Shown: piece by piece, positions 34,610 to 44,072 of the stretch | Numbering within the stretch: position 1 is the stretch's first letter | How the letters are laid out: each line of letters starts with the position of its first letter | Source of the DNA: Chryseobacterium formosum | GTDB lineage: Bacteria > Bacteroidota > Bacteroidia > Flavobacteriales > Weeksellaceae | Assembly: GCF_026460885.1 (NCBI RefSeq) | Contig: NZ_JAOVZW010000007.1 | Span: 1 to 61,946, forward strand | DNA: 61,946 nt | Direction: 5' to 3' | Position numbers and translations under genes: made by a program | Notes under the pieces: generated by a model | The model's database searches: none | Told to the model about the DNA's origin: nothing | What the model saw: only the letters and a program-made list of their open reading frames with translations

Positions 34610-37600
34610 ATGAATTTAAAACTACAAAAATTGTCAAAGATGTCTATGGCGTTTTTGATGGCTCTTTTCTCAGTTTGGGGATGGGGCCAAACAACGATCT
34701 TCTCTGAAAGTATGGGGACAAGTTCGACTAATCCGCTTGTTAATAATTATCAAGGTTTTCAGAACTACGGTAGCTTGACTTTTACTGGAGATCCTAATAC
34801 TGATGTAAGAGCCACAGGAACATTAAGTTCTACTTCAGCATATGCTGGAGCGTCTGGTAGTAATTTTGTTCTTTTGAGTACAACTTCTAAGTACATTCAA
34901 ATATCAGGAATTAATACTCAGAATTATACTAATTTAACATTATCTTTTGGTGTTAGAAAAGGGACAAATGCTACAACGCAACCTGTTAAAGTTGAAGTAA
35001 GTGCAGATGGAACGAATTATACAACATTAACATATACTAATCTGACAACAGGTAGTGGTAGTACTGGTTGGTATTATAGAACTGTTTCTGGGACTATCCC
35101 CGCAACATCAAATTTAAGAATTAAATTTACAGGGAGTGCAGATAGCAGTTCTGCAATTGATGATGTGAAATTGGTAGGTTCTGTACCAACCTGTACCACT
35201 CCAACTTTTTCTTTTGTTTCAGCAAGTATAAATAAAACAACTGCTGATGGAGTATTCACAAATACATTTACTAGTGATAATACTTCTCCCAAAGTATGGT
35301 CAAGTAGTGATGCTGCTGTAGCAACTGTTGATTCTAATGGTCAGGTTACTATACTAGGTGTAGGTTCTACAAATATCGTTGTTACTCAAGTTGCAGATGG
35401 AACTCATTGTGCTGTGAGTACAAGTTACCCATTAACAGTAACTGCGCCAACTTATGCTATTTCTGCCACCTCTAATAATAATAGCTTTGGAGCTACATCT
35501 GTTTCAGGTAATGTAATTACTGCTACGCCAGCTTTAGGATATACATATGCTACACCGGCTTATACAATCATTAGTGGTTCTGCTACAGTATCTCAGGCCG
35601 GAAATGAATTTACAGTTACTCCAAGTGCTGCAACTCAGATACAGATAAATTTTGAGGCAAAGCCTACTTATACATTATCATTGATGAACAATGGTGTCGC
35701 TTATGCAAATTCAAATTTTCCTTATGTAACTTACGAAGGAAATACTATTGCCTTACCAAGCTTACCTAATTGTGGTAATTTTACATTTGTAGGATGGGAT
35801 ACAAATAATGCTACAACATCTACTCCTACTCACGCAGGTGGTGCTACTTATACTACAACAGGAGCTAATACAACTTTATATGCAGTATATAGTGAAACAA
35901 CGGGTACCCCTGTGCAATGGTCAAAAGTTACAAATATTAATAATATTGTGGCTGGAACCTATGTGATTGTAAATGGTGGTTTCTTCTTACCAAATACAGC
36001 TACTGGAGCGGGTGGCTCTCCACAACAGGTTACTTTAGCATCTAAAAGTGTAACGGTATCAGGGAGTACATTGTCAGGGGTAATTGCTGGAGATATGCAG
36101 TGGGATTTTGCGGGTACAAACTCAGCTATGGCAATAAAATCTGCTGCAAATTCAGCAAATAATCTTTATAATTCAAGTACTACTGGTGCTACGGGTATAA
36201 GAGTTCATACAGCAACTCCTGCGGATTCTTGGGCTTTTGAAACGTATTCTACAGGTTTTGCAATGCTAAATAATACTCGATATTGTGCAGTTTACACAAG
36301 TGGTAGCGATTGGAGAGCTTATGGTACTCCTAATGCAGCTAATTATAACACCAATGATGGTATTTTAGATTTGTATAAGAAAACGGGTGGGGTTACAACT
36401 ACTTACACTACAACTACAACTTGTGGCGCTAATGCTACAATTTGGGATGGTGCAGTTTGGTCAAATGGTAATCCTTCTTCTACACTTGATGCATATATAT
36501 CAAGTAATTACTCAGGAAACGGATTTACAGCACAATCAATGACTGTTAATCAAAGTACAACACTTACAATCAATTCAGGTCAAACGTTTACGACAGGAAA
36601 CATGACCAACAATGGTAATATTATTGTAAATGACGGTGGTAACTTTGTTCAGACGGTTGGAGGAACTTATACGGCAGGAACTGGAGCATCATTTGTTGCA
36701 AACAGAAACAGCGCAAGCCCTGCAACGAAGTATGTGTTCTGGTCTTCTCCGGTGGCTGATCAGAATTTATATAAGGCGTACACAAACGTTCCTTCAGGTA
36801 CAGCTCCGACTTATGTAATGACATACGATACGGCTACAAACCTTTATCCTAATGTTAGTAATGATGATGCAAACTTTACTGCTAATGCAGGGAAAGGATA
36901 TTCAGTAAAGGTACCTGCAACGAATGCAAATGTTTCTTTTGGAGGTTCTGCTAAAATTCCTAACAACGGAAATGTAAATGTAGCTTTGAGTACAGCGAGT
37001 TTCGGATATAATCTTATTGGAAATCCGTATCCTTCTAATATCGATTTGACAGCATTCTATAATGCAAACACTTCTTCAATTGCACCAACAATGTGGTTAT
37101 GGGACAATACAACCGGAAATGTTACGACACAAACAGGCAATACAGCTGTAAATGTAGGGTATGCAACATTCAATGGACCTTCTGGAACATGGACGGAAGC
37201 TCCAAGCACAACAGGTTACAATAATGCGACGCTTAATGGAATCGGAGCTTTTGCTAAAATTGGGCAAGGATTTATTGTGAAAGCAATTTCTGCAGGCTCT
37301 GCTACGTTCACCAATGCGATCCGTGCTTCGAATACAGCAGTTACTTTAAATAAAAATCTTAACAATACAGAAGGTAAATTCTGGGTTAAGTTAACGACAT
37401 CTTACGGAAATAATGTAACTCAGGCAATCACTTACAGTCAAGGGGCTTCAGATGCTTATGATGTTTATGATTCAAAAGCGATGGGGATGGGTTCTGACGC
37501 TTTCTATAGTTTGGCAGGAACTGAAAAATTAGTTATTCAGGGGAGAGCACCATTCAATGTAAATGATGTGGTACAGTTGGGTAACAAACATTTCGAAACA

Positions 37601-38014
37601 GGAAACTTTACAATTTCCCTATCTCATAAAGAAGGTTTGTTTACAAATGGACAAGAAATTTATTTACACGACAAACAGTCAGGAACTTACACAAACCTTC
37701 AGAATGGTACATATAACTTCTCAGCTAATGCAGGAGATTTTACCAACAGATTTGAAATTGTTTATAAATTAAATGTTTTATCTACAAACGAAACTGAAAA
37801 AGGAGCTTTTGAAGTGTACAGAGATGGTGAAGATTTCGTGGTAAGAAATCATAAGAATATCCAAAGCGTTGAGGTTTTTGATGCTGCAGGGAGAAAGATT
37901 CAGCAAATTACTGCAAATTCAAAATTAGTAACGGTAAAAATTCAGGCTAAAGGAATGTACATTCTGAAAGCGTTATCTGAAGGGAAAGAATATACTCAAA
38001 AAATAATTAAATAA
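34610..38014 (+). CDS. multidomain surface protein with T9SS type A sorting domain
   Basis: This 1134-residue exported protein has a signal peptide at 1-26. A jelly-roll-like domain at about 27-190 (TIFSESMGTSSTNP to AIDDVKLVGS) and a BIG2-type Ig domain at about 192-278 follow. An InlB-like repeat is at about 354-430 (ending NTTLYAVYSE). A domain at about 435-590 may be beta-trefoil-like. The module beginning ATIWDGAVWSNGNPSS at about 605 and the T9SS C-terminal domain (GMYILKALSEGKEYTQKIIK) are shared with the LRR protein at 15316. It is probably a cell-surface adhesin or carbohydrate binder. A small PID-type gene follows after seven bases. Confidence 0.9.
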   Translation: MNLKLQKLSKMSMAFLMALFSVWGWGQTTIFSESMGTSSTNPLVNNYQGFQNYGSLTFTGDPNTDVRATGTLSSTSAYAGASGSNFVLLSTTSKYIQISGINTQNYTNLTLSFGVRKGTNATTQPVKVEVSADGTNYTTLTYTNLTTGSGSTGWYYRTVSGTIPATSNLRIKFTGSADSSSAIDDVKLVGSVPTCTTPTFSFVSASINKTTADGVFTNTFTSDNTSPKVWSSSDAAVATVDSNGQVTILGVGSTNIVVTQVADGTHCAVSTSYPLTVTAPTYAISATSNNNSFGATSVSGNVITATPALGYTYATPAYTIISGSATVSQAGNEFTVTPSAATQIQINFEAKPTYTLSLMNNGVAYANSNFPYVTYEGNTIALPSLPNCGNFTFVGWDTNNATTSTPTHAGGATYTTTGANTTLYAVYSETTGTPVQWSKVTNINNIVAGTYVIVNGGFFLPNTATGAGGSPQQVTLASKSVTVSGSTLSGVIAGDMQWDFAGTNSAMAIKSAANSANNLYNSSTTGATGIRVHTATPADSWAFETYSTGFAMLNNTRYCAVYTSGSDWRAYGTPNAANYNTNDGILDLYKKTGGVTTTYTTTTTCGANATIWDGAVWSNGNPSSTLDAYISSNYSGNGFTAQSMTVNQSTTLTINSGQTFTTGNMTNNGNIIVNDGGNFVQTVGGTYTAGTGASFVANRNSASPATKYVFWSSPVADQNLYKAYTNVPSGTAPTYVMTYDTATNLYPNVSNDDANFTANAGKGYSVKVPATNANVSFGGSAKIPNNGNVNVALSTASFGYNLIGNPYPSNIDLTAFYNANTSSIAPTMWLWDNTTGNVTTQTGNTAVNVGYATFNGPSGTWTEAPSTTGYNNATLNGIGAFAKIGQGFIVKAISAGSATFTNAIRASNTAVTLNKNLNNTEGKFWVKLTTSYGNNVTQAITYSQGASDAYDVYDSKAMGMGSDAFYSLAGTEKLVIQGRAPFNVNDVVQLGNKHFETGNFTISLSHKEGLFTNGQEIYLHDKQSGTYTNLQNGTYNFSANAGDFTNRFEIVYKLNVLSTNETEKGAFEVYRDGEDFVVRNHKNIQSVEVFDAAGRKIQQITANSKLVTVKIQAKGMYILKALSEGKEYTQKIIK

Positions 38015-38021
38015 GAAGACG

Positions 38022-38255
38022 ATGAAAAAGATAATAATAATGTTTTCAATGATTGTTTCGAGCATCGCATTTGGGCAGTCAACCAACCCTTATGTGTATG
38101 ATGAGCCCGAAATGTCGGAAATGGACGAAGGTGATAATCCTGCTGCTCCGGGAGATCCGGTACCGATAGATCAGTATATTCCTGTTTTATTAATGGTTGC
38201 AGCTGCTTTAGCATTTGCTTATACAAATAAAAATAAAGTAGCGAAAAATAATTAA
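38022..38255 (+). CDS. small exported protein with PID-type C-terminal tripartite signal
   Basis: The 77-residue protein has a signal peptide (MKKIIIMFSMIVSSIAFGQ). A short acidic linker starts NPYVYDEPEM. The motif PGDPVPIDQYIP, one hydrophobic helix (VLLMVAAALAFAY) and the basic tail TNKNKVAKNN follow. Almost nothing remains besides the two targeting signals. It is paralogous to the gene at 14984 and, like it, directly follows a giant T9SS gene. The C-terminus resembles PID-CTERM signals attributed to exosortase-type processing in Flavobacteria; no exosortase gene is in the window. Confidence 0.85.
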   Translation: MKKIIIMFSMIVSSIAFGQSTNPYVYDEPEMSEMDEGDNPAAPGDPVPIDQYIPVLLMVAAALAFAYTNKNKVAKNN

Positions 38256-38283
38256 GAAATAAAAACTTAATGATATCCGTATT

Positions 38284-38318
38284 AATTCCCAAAGCAAATG
38301 CTTTGGGAATTTTTTTTA
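38284..38318 (+). terminator. terminator of the T9SS/PID pair
   Basis: aattcccaaagc (38284-38295) and gctttgggaatt (38300-38311) pair perfectly around aaat, and eight T follow. Confidence 0.9.
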
Positions 38319-38509
38319 ACAGTGATATTAATTTTCATTAATCACTTTTTAAATTTTTAACAGTTTGGGCGATTTTAATTGATTTTTTTAACCTTTTTAT
38401 TTAAGTGAAGTAATATTTAAGAGGTTTTTTCTACACAATACGATGGTATGTATCAAGGTCTTAATGTAAAATATACCATTTACTAATTTTTTTATAGGAA
38501 TAATATGAG

Positions 38510-38517
38510 TACATTTG
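38510..38517 (+). promoter_or_regulatory. -7 element at the head of the polysaccharide locus
   Basis: TACATTTG fits TAnnTTTG. Predicted transcription starts near 38522, 27 bases before the first gene. The 190 bases between the preceding terminator and this box are A/T-rich with a weak atggtat/ataccat pair and nothing else I can name. Confidence 0.6.
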
Positions 38518-38548
38518 CAAAATAAAACTAAAACACCAAAAATGTTGA

Positions 38549-40510
38549 ATGAGAAAGCTAAATGATGCTTTTGCTGCCCTTTATAACGGAGATAATATTG
38601 TGAAGCTCACAGAGCTAAGATATCTACCCAGATGGATTGTTATTCTTATAGATATCGCAATCATACTGCTGTCAATACTTCTGTCATACTTTTTTCTTGA
38701 GAAACTTCATGTGGAAGTAAATTTCCCTGAGTATATGGTCCAGCAGAGGATTTTGGTCATTGCTGTTAATGTGCTGTTTATGTTCGTCTTTAAAACCTAT
38801 GCTGGGATTATAAGACATTCTACTTTTTTTGATTTTTTTAAAATTATTTTATCGTCCGGAAGTACTTTGATTACTTTACTGGGGATTAATTTCGCAACCG
38901 AGATTGGGTTGGGAAAATCATTGTTTCTATATCCCAATTTATTTCTGTATTTCTTTGTTTCGGTTTCTGTCATGTTTTTTTTCAGGATGTTTACCAAACA
39001 GTTTTTTAATATCTTGATCGACTTCAAAGGCTCATCATCAAAAGTGCGGATAGCGGTAGTCGGAGTGGGCGATGCTTCTGTTTCTTTAGCGAGAGCTATT
39101 TTACATAATCCCAATTACCCTTATCGTCTGGAGGGTTTTCTTACAAAAAGATCAGATTCTCATAAAGCGCTTCTCTTAGGGCACAAAATTTACAATATAG
39201 ATAAGTTTTTTGGTGACAAAAATTTGGTAAGCCGGTTTGATGCTGTTTTGATTATAAAAGAGATCATGACGAAGCAGGAGTTGGAAGAATGGATGACTTG
39301 TGCGCTGGATAATGGGCTTAAAGTTTTAAAAGCGCCTACTGTCAGTAAAATGCGCGATTCAGACTTAGTGGGCGGGATTCGTCAGCTTCAGATTGAGGAT
39401 CTTTTGAACCGTAGACCCATTAAAATCGAAAATGAAGACGTTAGAAAAAGACATTTTGAGAAAAATGTTTTAGTAACGGGCGGTGCAGGTTCTATTGGGA
39501 GTGAAATTGTAAGGCAGGTCGCTCAGTTTAATCCTTCGGTCATTGTGGTGTTGGATCAGGCGGAATCCCCGTTATATGAACTGGAATTAGAATTATTGGA
39601 GAAATTTCCCGAACAGAAATTTAAATTTGTTTTGGCAGATATTTCTAACAGCTATAGATTAGAAAAGGTATTTGAAACCTATCAGTTTTCTATGGTGTAT
39701 CATGCTGCGGCTTACAAACATGTTCCGTTAATTGAAGAAAATCCGCATGAAGCAATTTTTGTGAATGTATTAGGAACAAAAAATCTGGCGCTACTTTCTA
39801 AAAAATATAATGTGAACCGTTTTGTAATGGTTTCAACAGATAAAGCGGTGAATCCGACCAATGTAATGGGGGCTTCCAAAAGAACTGCTGAGCTTTTTGT
39901 ACAGTCTTTACAGAACTCTGAAGGGAATACAACAAAATTTATCACAACTCGTTTTGGCAACGTTTTAGGTTCAAACGGTTCAGTAATTCCTCATTTTAGA
40001 AAACAAATTGAGAAAGGCGGTCCGGTAACAATTACCCATCCCGATATTATCCGGTATTTTATGACAATTCCTGAGGCGTGTGAATTGGTACTTCAGGCTG
40101 GAACAATGGGAGCTGGTGGAGAAATCTATGTATTCGATATGGGTGAACCCGTAAAGATTTTAGATTTGGCAAGAAGAATGATAAAGCTGTCTGGATATAC
40201 TCCGGACGAAGATATTAAGATTAAATTTATCGGTTTAAGACCAGGTGAAAAGCTATATGAAGAATTGTTGAGCGATAATGCAACTACAATTCCTACTCAC
40301 CACGAGAAAATTATGATTTCCAAAGATCCTTACATTGACTATGGTGAAATTGAAATTTTATGTAAACAGATTATTAAATCAGCTGTTAAAAGAGACAAAA
40401 TACAGGTCGTAACACTTTTAAAAGCGATCGTTCCGGAATTCATTAGTAACAATTCTGAATTTGAAGCCTTAGATAAAAAAAATATCGACTCTGTGGAAGA
40501 GATAGTATAA
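38549..40510 (+). CDS. membrane-bound nucleotide-sugar 4,6-dehydratase (WbpM/CapD family)
   Basis: The 653-residue inner-membrane protein has four helices at about 25-145 and a first Rossmann domain (IAVVGVGDASVSLA, near 166-180). The catalytic SDR domain carries VLVTGGAGSIGSEIV near 307-321. The active-site strand STDKAVNPTNVMGASKR (about 427-443) has Met in place of the usual SDR tyrosine, as in WbpM. It converts UDP-GlcNAc to the 4-keto-6-deoxy sugar used for QuiNAc or FucNAc synthesis. It is the first gene of the locus. Confidence 0.93.
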   Translation: MRKLNDAFAALYNGDNIVKLTELRYLPRWIVILIDIAIILLSILLSYFFLEKLHVEVNFPEYMVQQRILVIAVNVLFMFVFKTYAGIIRHSTFFDFFKIILSSGSTLITLLGINFATEIGLGKSLFLYPNLFLYFFVSVSVMFFFRMFTKQFFNILIDFKGSSSKVRIAVVGVGDASVSLARAILHNPNYPYRLEGFLTKRSDSHKALLLGHKIYNIDKFFGDKNLVSRFDAVLIIKEIMTKQELEEWMTCALDNGLKVLKAPTVSKMRDSDLVGGIRQLQIEDLLNRRPIKIENEDVRKRHFEKNVLVTGGAGSIGSEIVRQVAQFNPSVIVVLDQAESPLYELELELLEKFPEQKFKFVLADISNSYRLEKVFETYQFSMVYHAAAYKHVPLIEENPHEAIFVNVLGTKNLALLSKKYNVNRFVMVSTDKAVNPTNVMGASKRTAELFVQSLQNSEGNTTKFITTRFGNVLGSNGSVIPHFRKQIEKGGPVTITHPDIIRYFMTIPEACELVLQAGTMGAGGEIYVFDMGEPVKILDLARRMIKLSGYTPDEDIKIKFIGLRPGEKLYEELLSDNATTIPTHHEKIMISKDPYIDYGEIEILCKQIIKSAVKRDKIQVVTLLKAIVPEFISNNSEFEALDKKNIDSVEEIV

Positions 40511-40570
40511 TAATACAGGAGTATATTAATAATTGGTAACAGTAGATCTTGAATATAAATACAAACAAAT

Positions 40571-40600
40571 TTTGTTTAGAAAATAATAATCCTATTTTTG
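40571..40600 (+). promoter_or_regulatory. internal promoter before the Wza-like gene
   Basis: TTTG at 40571-40574 and TATTTTTG at 40593-40600 are separated by 18 bases. This is the only -33/-7 pair in the window with both halves clear. The predicted start near 40605 is 13 bases before ATG 40618 and lies downstream of the first in-frame TTG at 40549. Confidence 0.55.
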
Positions 40601-40617
40601 TGAAAAAATTATCGAAA

Positions 40618-41427
40618 ATGAATTGTAAGAAATATTTTATTAGTGGCGTAGTAGGCTTTATGATATTTTCTTGTGCACCACGACAGGAAATTAATTATAT
40701 GAAAGATATTGAGAATATTTCCCTCGATAATTCAATCAAAAACAGCCGAAGTACAATACAGCCGGGAGATCAGTTGGTTATTACCGTGACTGCTAAAGAT
40801 ATGGATGTGGTAAAACCTTTTAACCAAAGCTATTCGTCTAGTGCTACTGTAACACAATATTCTGTTCCCAGCTCGAATAATCTTCCTCAGCAGCTTCCTG
40901 TATCAGGACCTACTTATATTGTAGACACTGACGCAAACATAACTTTTCCACAAATAGGAACAATAAGCGCAAAAGATGAAAATCTAGAAACTTTCAGAAC
41001 TAAGTTAACCAATTTGATTTCTGCGTATGTAAAAAATCCGGTAGTAGATTTAAAATTAATCAACTTTAAAGTATCGGTATTAGGGGAAGTCAATAAACCT
41101 GGTCAATATATTATTCCGGACGGAAGCACTACTTTGTTAGGAGCTTTAGGTTTGGCAGGAGATTTAACGCCGTTTGGGATTAGAACCAATGTATTAATTG
41201 TAAGAAATATAGATGGGCAGATTACCAAAGAAAGAGTTGATTTAACGAGTGCTCAGTTTATCAATTCACCATATTATTATTTAAAACAAAATGACATGGT
41301 CTATGTGCAGCCAAATGCAAACAGAGAAAAATCGGCTAGAGTTGACCCTAATACAGGTCTTTATATTTCGGTGGCTTCTGTAATAGCGTCATTAGTTATA
41401 GGTGTTTTAGCCCTTACAAAAAATTAA
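40618..41427 (+). CDS. wza: polysaccharide export lipoprotein (Wza/BexD-like)
   Basis: This outer-membrane-associated export protein has 269 residues from ATG 40618. A lipoprotein signal peptide ends at Cys19 (MIFSC). The Poly_export domain (IQPGDQLVITVTAKDMDVV, then TDANITFPQIGTISA) and an SLBB-type domain (VSVLGEVNKPGQYIIPDGSTTLLGAL) follow. A C-terminal hydrophobic segment LYISVASVIASLVIGVLAL completes it. The frame is open back to 40549 with only TTG or GTG starts. ATG 40618 gives the proper lipobox position and fits the internal promoter. It would form the export channel with the Wzc-like protein next to it. Confidence 0.9.
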   Translation: MNCKKYFISGVVGFMIFSCAPRQEINYMKDIENISLDNSIKNSRSTIQPGDQLVITVTAKDMDVVKPFNQSYSSSATVTQYSVPSSNNLPQQLPVSGPTYIVDTDANITFPQIGTISAKDENLETFRTKLTNLISAYVKNPVVDLKLINFKVSVLGEVNKPGQYIIPDGSTTLLGALGLAGDLTPFGIRTNVLIVRNIDGQITKERVDLTSAQFINSPYYYLKQNDMVYVQPNANREKSARVDPNTGLYISVASVIASLVIGVLALTKN

Positions 41428-41451
41428 TTTTAAGCATAATAATTCTAAATA

Positions 41452-43827
41452 GTGGATTATAATCAAACACAAGAGGAGGTTCAGGAAGAGTCTCTAAATA
41501 TCAGAGAAGTCATAAAACCTTACATTCACCGTTGGTATTGGTTTATTATTGGATCAATATTTACTGTTGTTGCTGCCTGGTTTTTTTTAAGATACAGCAT
41601 TCCAGTTTACAATACAGAATCTACTTTGTTGATAAAGGAAGTTAAAAAATCAACTGCAGGCCAACCGGAGTTATCTGTAATTTCAGAACTGGGAGGTATT
41701 GGTGGAATGGGAACGAATTCTGTAGATAATGAGATAGAGATTCTGAAATCAAAGAAGTTGATGTTGTCAGTGGTTCGTGAACTGGGACTGGAAACCAGTA
41801 TTTTTGCTAAGGGAAAAGTAAAGGATGCAGAGTTATATAAAGAAAATTTACCATTTTTGGTTAGAATTATCAATGAAAAACACAAAGCTAATTATCCCAC
41901 AAAAGAAGTAATTGCCAGAATAGAGGGCAATACCATTATATTAGAATCCGAAAGTTTCGAAAAGTCGATTAATGCCACTTTTGATAAAGCTTTTTCCATG
42001 CCTTTTGGGATTGTGATGTTCCAGAAAAATCCCAACTACAAAAGCATTTCTAAACCCAAATTAGAATATAAATTAAAATTCATGTCAGGCATGAATCGAG
42101 CACAGATGTTTCTAAGTTTTTTAAATGTAAGTTTGGTACAAAAAGAGGCAACAGTTCTTAAAATTTCATTGAATTATTCTGTCCCAGATAAATCTGAAGA
42201 TATTTTGCAACGTTTAGCAATTAATTATAATCGAGAGGCTGTACAGGATAAAAATTCGGAGGCTCAGAAAACGGCTAGTTTTATTGATGAAAGAATTACT
42301 TTGATTGGTAAGGAATTGGGGCAAGTAGAATCTCAGAAGGAAGACTTTAAAGTAAGAAATAATATTGCAGATATTCAAACTGAAGCCGAATTATCTTTAA
42401 AAACAGTTGCTGCATCTAGAGAAAAGCAATTGGAAAATGAATCTCAGCTAGAATTAGTAAATGGTTTATTAAATACTGTAAATAGACAGAGTGTTTATCA
42501 AGTTCTTCCAATAAATGTAGGACTCTCAGATCCTAATTCTGCGTCAAATATTGCAATGTACAATCAGCTGGTAATTGAGCGATCTCGGTTGCTTGAAAAT
42601 TCTACAGTTGCAAACCCTGTGGTAAAAGACATAACTAATCAAATCGGAAGTATGCGTACCGTAGTACTTCAAAGTTTACAAAAAAGCAAAGCGGCACTTC
42701 AAATTTCAAGTGATAATATTCAGTCCGAACAGAATAGATTGTCAGGAAGAATTTCAAAAATTCCAGTTCAGGAAAAATTATTCCGAAGTATTGAAAGACA
42801 ACAGAATATTAAAGAACAACTGTATCTTTTATTATTGCAAAAAAGAGAGGAAGCAGCGATATCGTTAGCAATTGCAGCTCCGAAGGCGAGAATTGTAGAT
42901 GATCCTTTAACTAATTCTAATCCTGTTTCTCCTAAAAAAATGATTATTTATTTTGGGGCTATGGTTATTGGTTTGTTAATTCCTTTTTTGATTATTTATT
43001 TGTTGGAGCTATTTAACGATAAAGTGAAAACTAAACAAGAATTAGAAAAATTGGTTAACGAGGCTGTAATAGTTGGTGAACTTCCTTCTTTACAAAAAGG
43101 TGAGCCAGAAATTGTACAGTTGAATGACCTCTCACCTTTAGCAGAAGCGTTTAGAATTCTGATTACTAATATTAATTTTATGTTACCTAAAAATCAAAAA
43201 GGTAATGTCATTTTTGTTACTTCAACAGTAAAAGGCGAAGGGAAAACATTTACTTCAGTTAATTTAGCTCTTACACTTGCGACTCCACGAAAAAAAGTAA
43301 TTATCATCGGGTCAGATATACGTAATCCGCAATTGCAGAGATATAACGAAAGTAGAAGAGGCTTGATTGGTTTGTCTGAATTTATGTATGATGAGCAGAT
43401 GACTGTATCTGAAATTATTCATCCGACCTCTTTTAATCCTTATTGTGATGTTATTTACTCAGGTGCAATTACTCCCAATCCTACAGAACTATTATCAAAC
43501 GGTAGATATCAAGAATTGATCGATACATTAAAGCCACTTTATGACTATATACTTTTAGACACTGCGCCTCTGATGTTGGTAACTGATTCTTTCTTAATTG
43601 CAGATGTTGCAGATGTTACAGTATATGTGACAAGATCAGGATATACTGAGAAAGAATTGATAAGATTTATAAATAAACAGATTAAAGATAATAAAATCAA
43701 AAATGTAGGTTTAGTACTGAATGATGTAAATAAAATGAACAGCGGATATGGGTATGGGTATAAATATGGTTATGGCTACACTGCAGATCAAAATAAATCT
43801 TTTTTAAGTAAGATTTTTAAAAAATAG
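41452..43827 (+). CDS. wzc: polysaccharide co-polymerase with BY-kinase domain (Wzc-like)
   Basis: The 791-residue inner-membrane protein starts at GTG 41452. It has a Wzz domain with helix 1 at about 29-50, a long periplasmic coiled-coil region, and helix 2 at about 498-522. A cytoplasmic tyrosine kinase domain follows: Walker A TSTVKGEGKTFTS near 588-600, Walker A' VIIIGSDIRNP near 618, and Walker B YILLDTAPL near 698. The tail is a tyrosine cluster (SGYGYGYKYGYGY, about 764-776). Autophosphorylation of such tails controls chain length and export. No cognate Wzb phosphatase is seen in the window. Confidence 0.95.
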   Translation: MDYNQTQEEVQEESLNIREVIKPYIHRWYWFIIGSIFTVVAAWFFLRYSIPVYNTESTLLIKEVKKSTAGQPELSVISELGGIGGMGTNSVDNEIEILKSKKLMLSVVRELGLETSIFAKGKVKDAELYKENLPFLVRIINEKHKANYPTKEVIARIEGNTIILESESFEKSINATFDKAFSMPFGIVMFQKNPNYKSISKPKLEYKLKFMSGMNRAQMFLSFLNVSLVQKEATVLKISLNYSVPDKSEDILQRLAINYNREAVQDKNSEAQKTASFIDERITLIGKELGQVESQKEDFKVRNNIADIQTEAELSLKTVAASREKQLENESQLELVNGLLNTVNRQSVYQVLPINVGLSDPNSASNIAMYNQLVIERSRLLENSTVANPVVKDITNQIGSMRTVVLQSLQKSKAALQISSDNIQSEQNRLSGRISKIPVQEKLFRSIERQQNIKEQLYLLLLQKREEAAISLAIAAPKARIVDDPLTNSNPVSPKKMIIYFGAMVIGLLIPFLIIYLLELFNDKVKTKQELEKLVNEAVIVGELPSLQKGEPEIVQLNDLSPLAEAFRILITNINFMLPKNQKGNVIFVTSTVKGEGKTFTSVNLALTLATPRKKVIIIGSDIRNPQLQRYNESRRGLIGLSEFMYDEQMTVSEIIHPTSFNPYCDVIYSGAITPNPTELLSNGRYQELIDTLKPLYDYILLDTAPLMLVTDSFLIADVADVTVYVTRSGYTEKELIRFINKQIKDNKIKNVGLVLNDVNKMNSGYGYGYKYGYGYTADQNKSFLSKIFKK

Positions 43828-44072
43828 ACTTAAAATTTGGATTTTTAAATTTGCAATCAGATCATTAAAATAGTATAAGTTTAAACCTTATGGAGAGATT
43901 TGGGTATAGGTTAGATAAAATTAAATGAATCATGGTAGTGAATGTTGCGAATCTATTAAGATATAAAAAAACACGTATAGCTTATAATAAAAAGAGTAAT
44001 TAGAAATCTTATGTAATAAATGAAATTTATTGAAAAAACAAACTTTATAATATAATAAAATACTCAAATTAA
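43828..44072. other. 245-base spacer before the sugar dehydrogenase gene
   Basis: No ORF is present. A TAAATTTG -7 match at 43846-43853 would give a leader of about 215 bases for the next gene. Otherwise the region is A/T-rich without a convincing hairpin. It divides the export genes from the sugar and assembly genes. Confidence 0.4.

Noticed and set aside
36621..36824. Two opposing ORFs inside the second T9SS gene
   Set aside because: They are out-of-frame shadows of a long Thr/Asn/Ala-rich coding region.
40549..40617. TTG start for the Wza-like gene
   Set aside because: It puts about 23 residues before the lipoprotein signal and lies upstream of the best promoter match; ATG 40618 is preferred.
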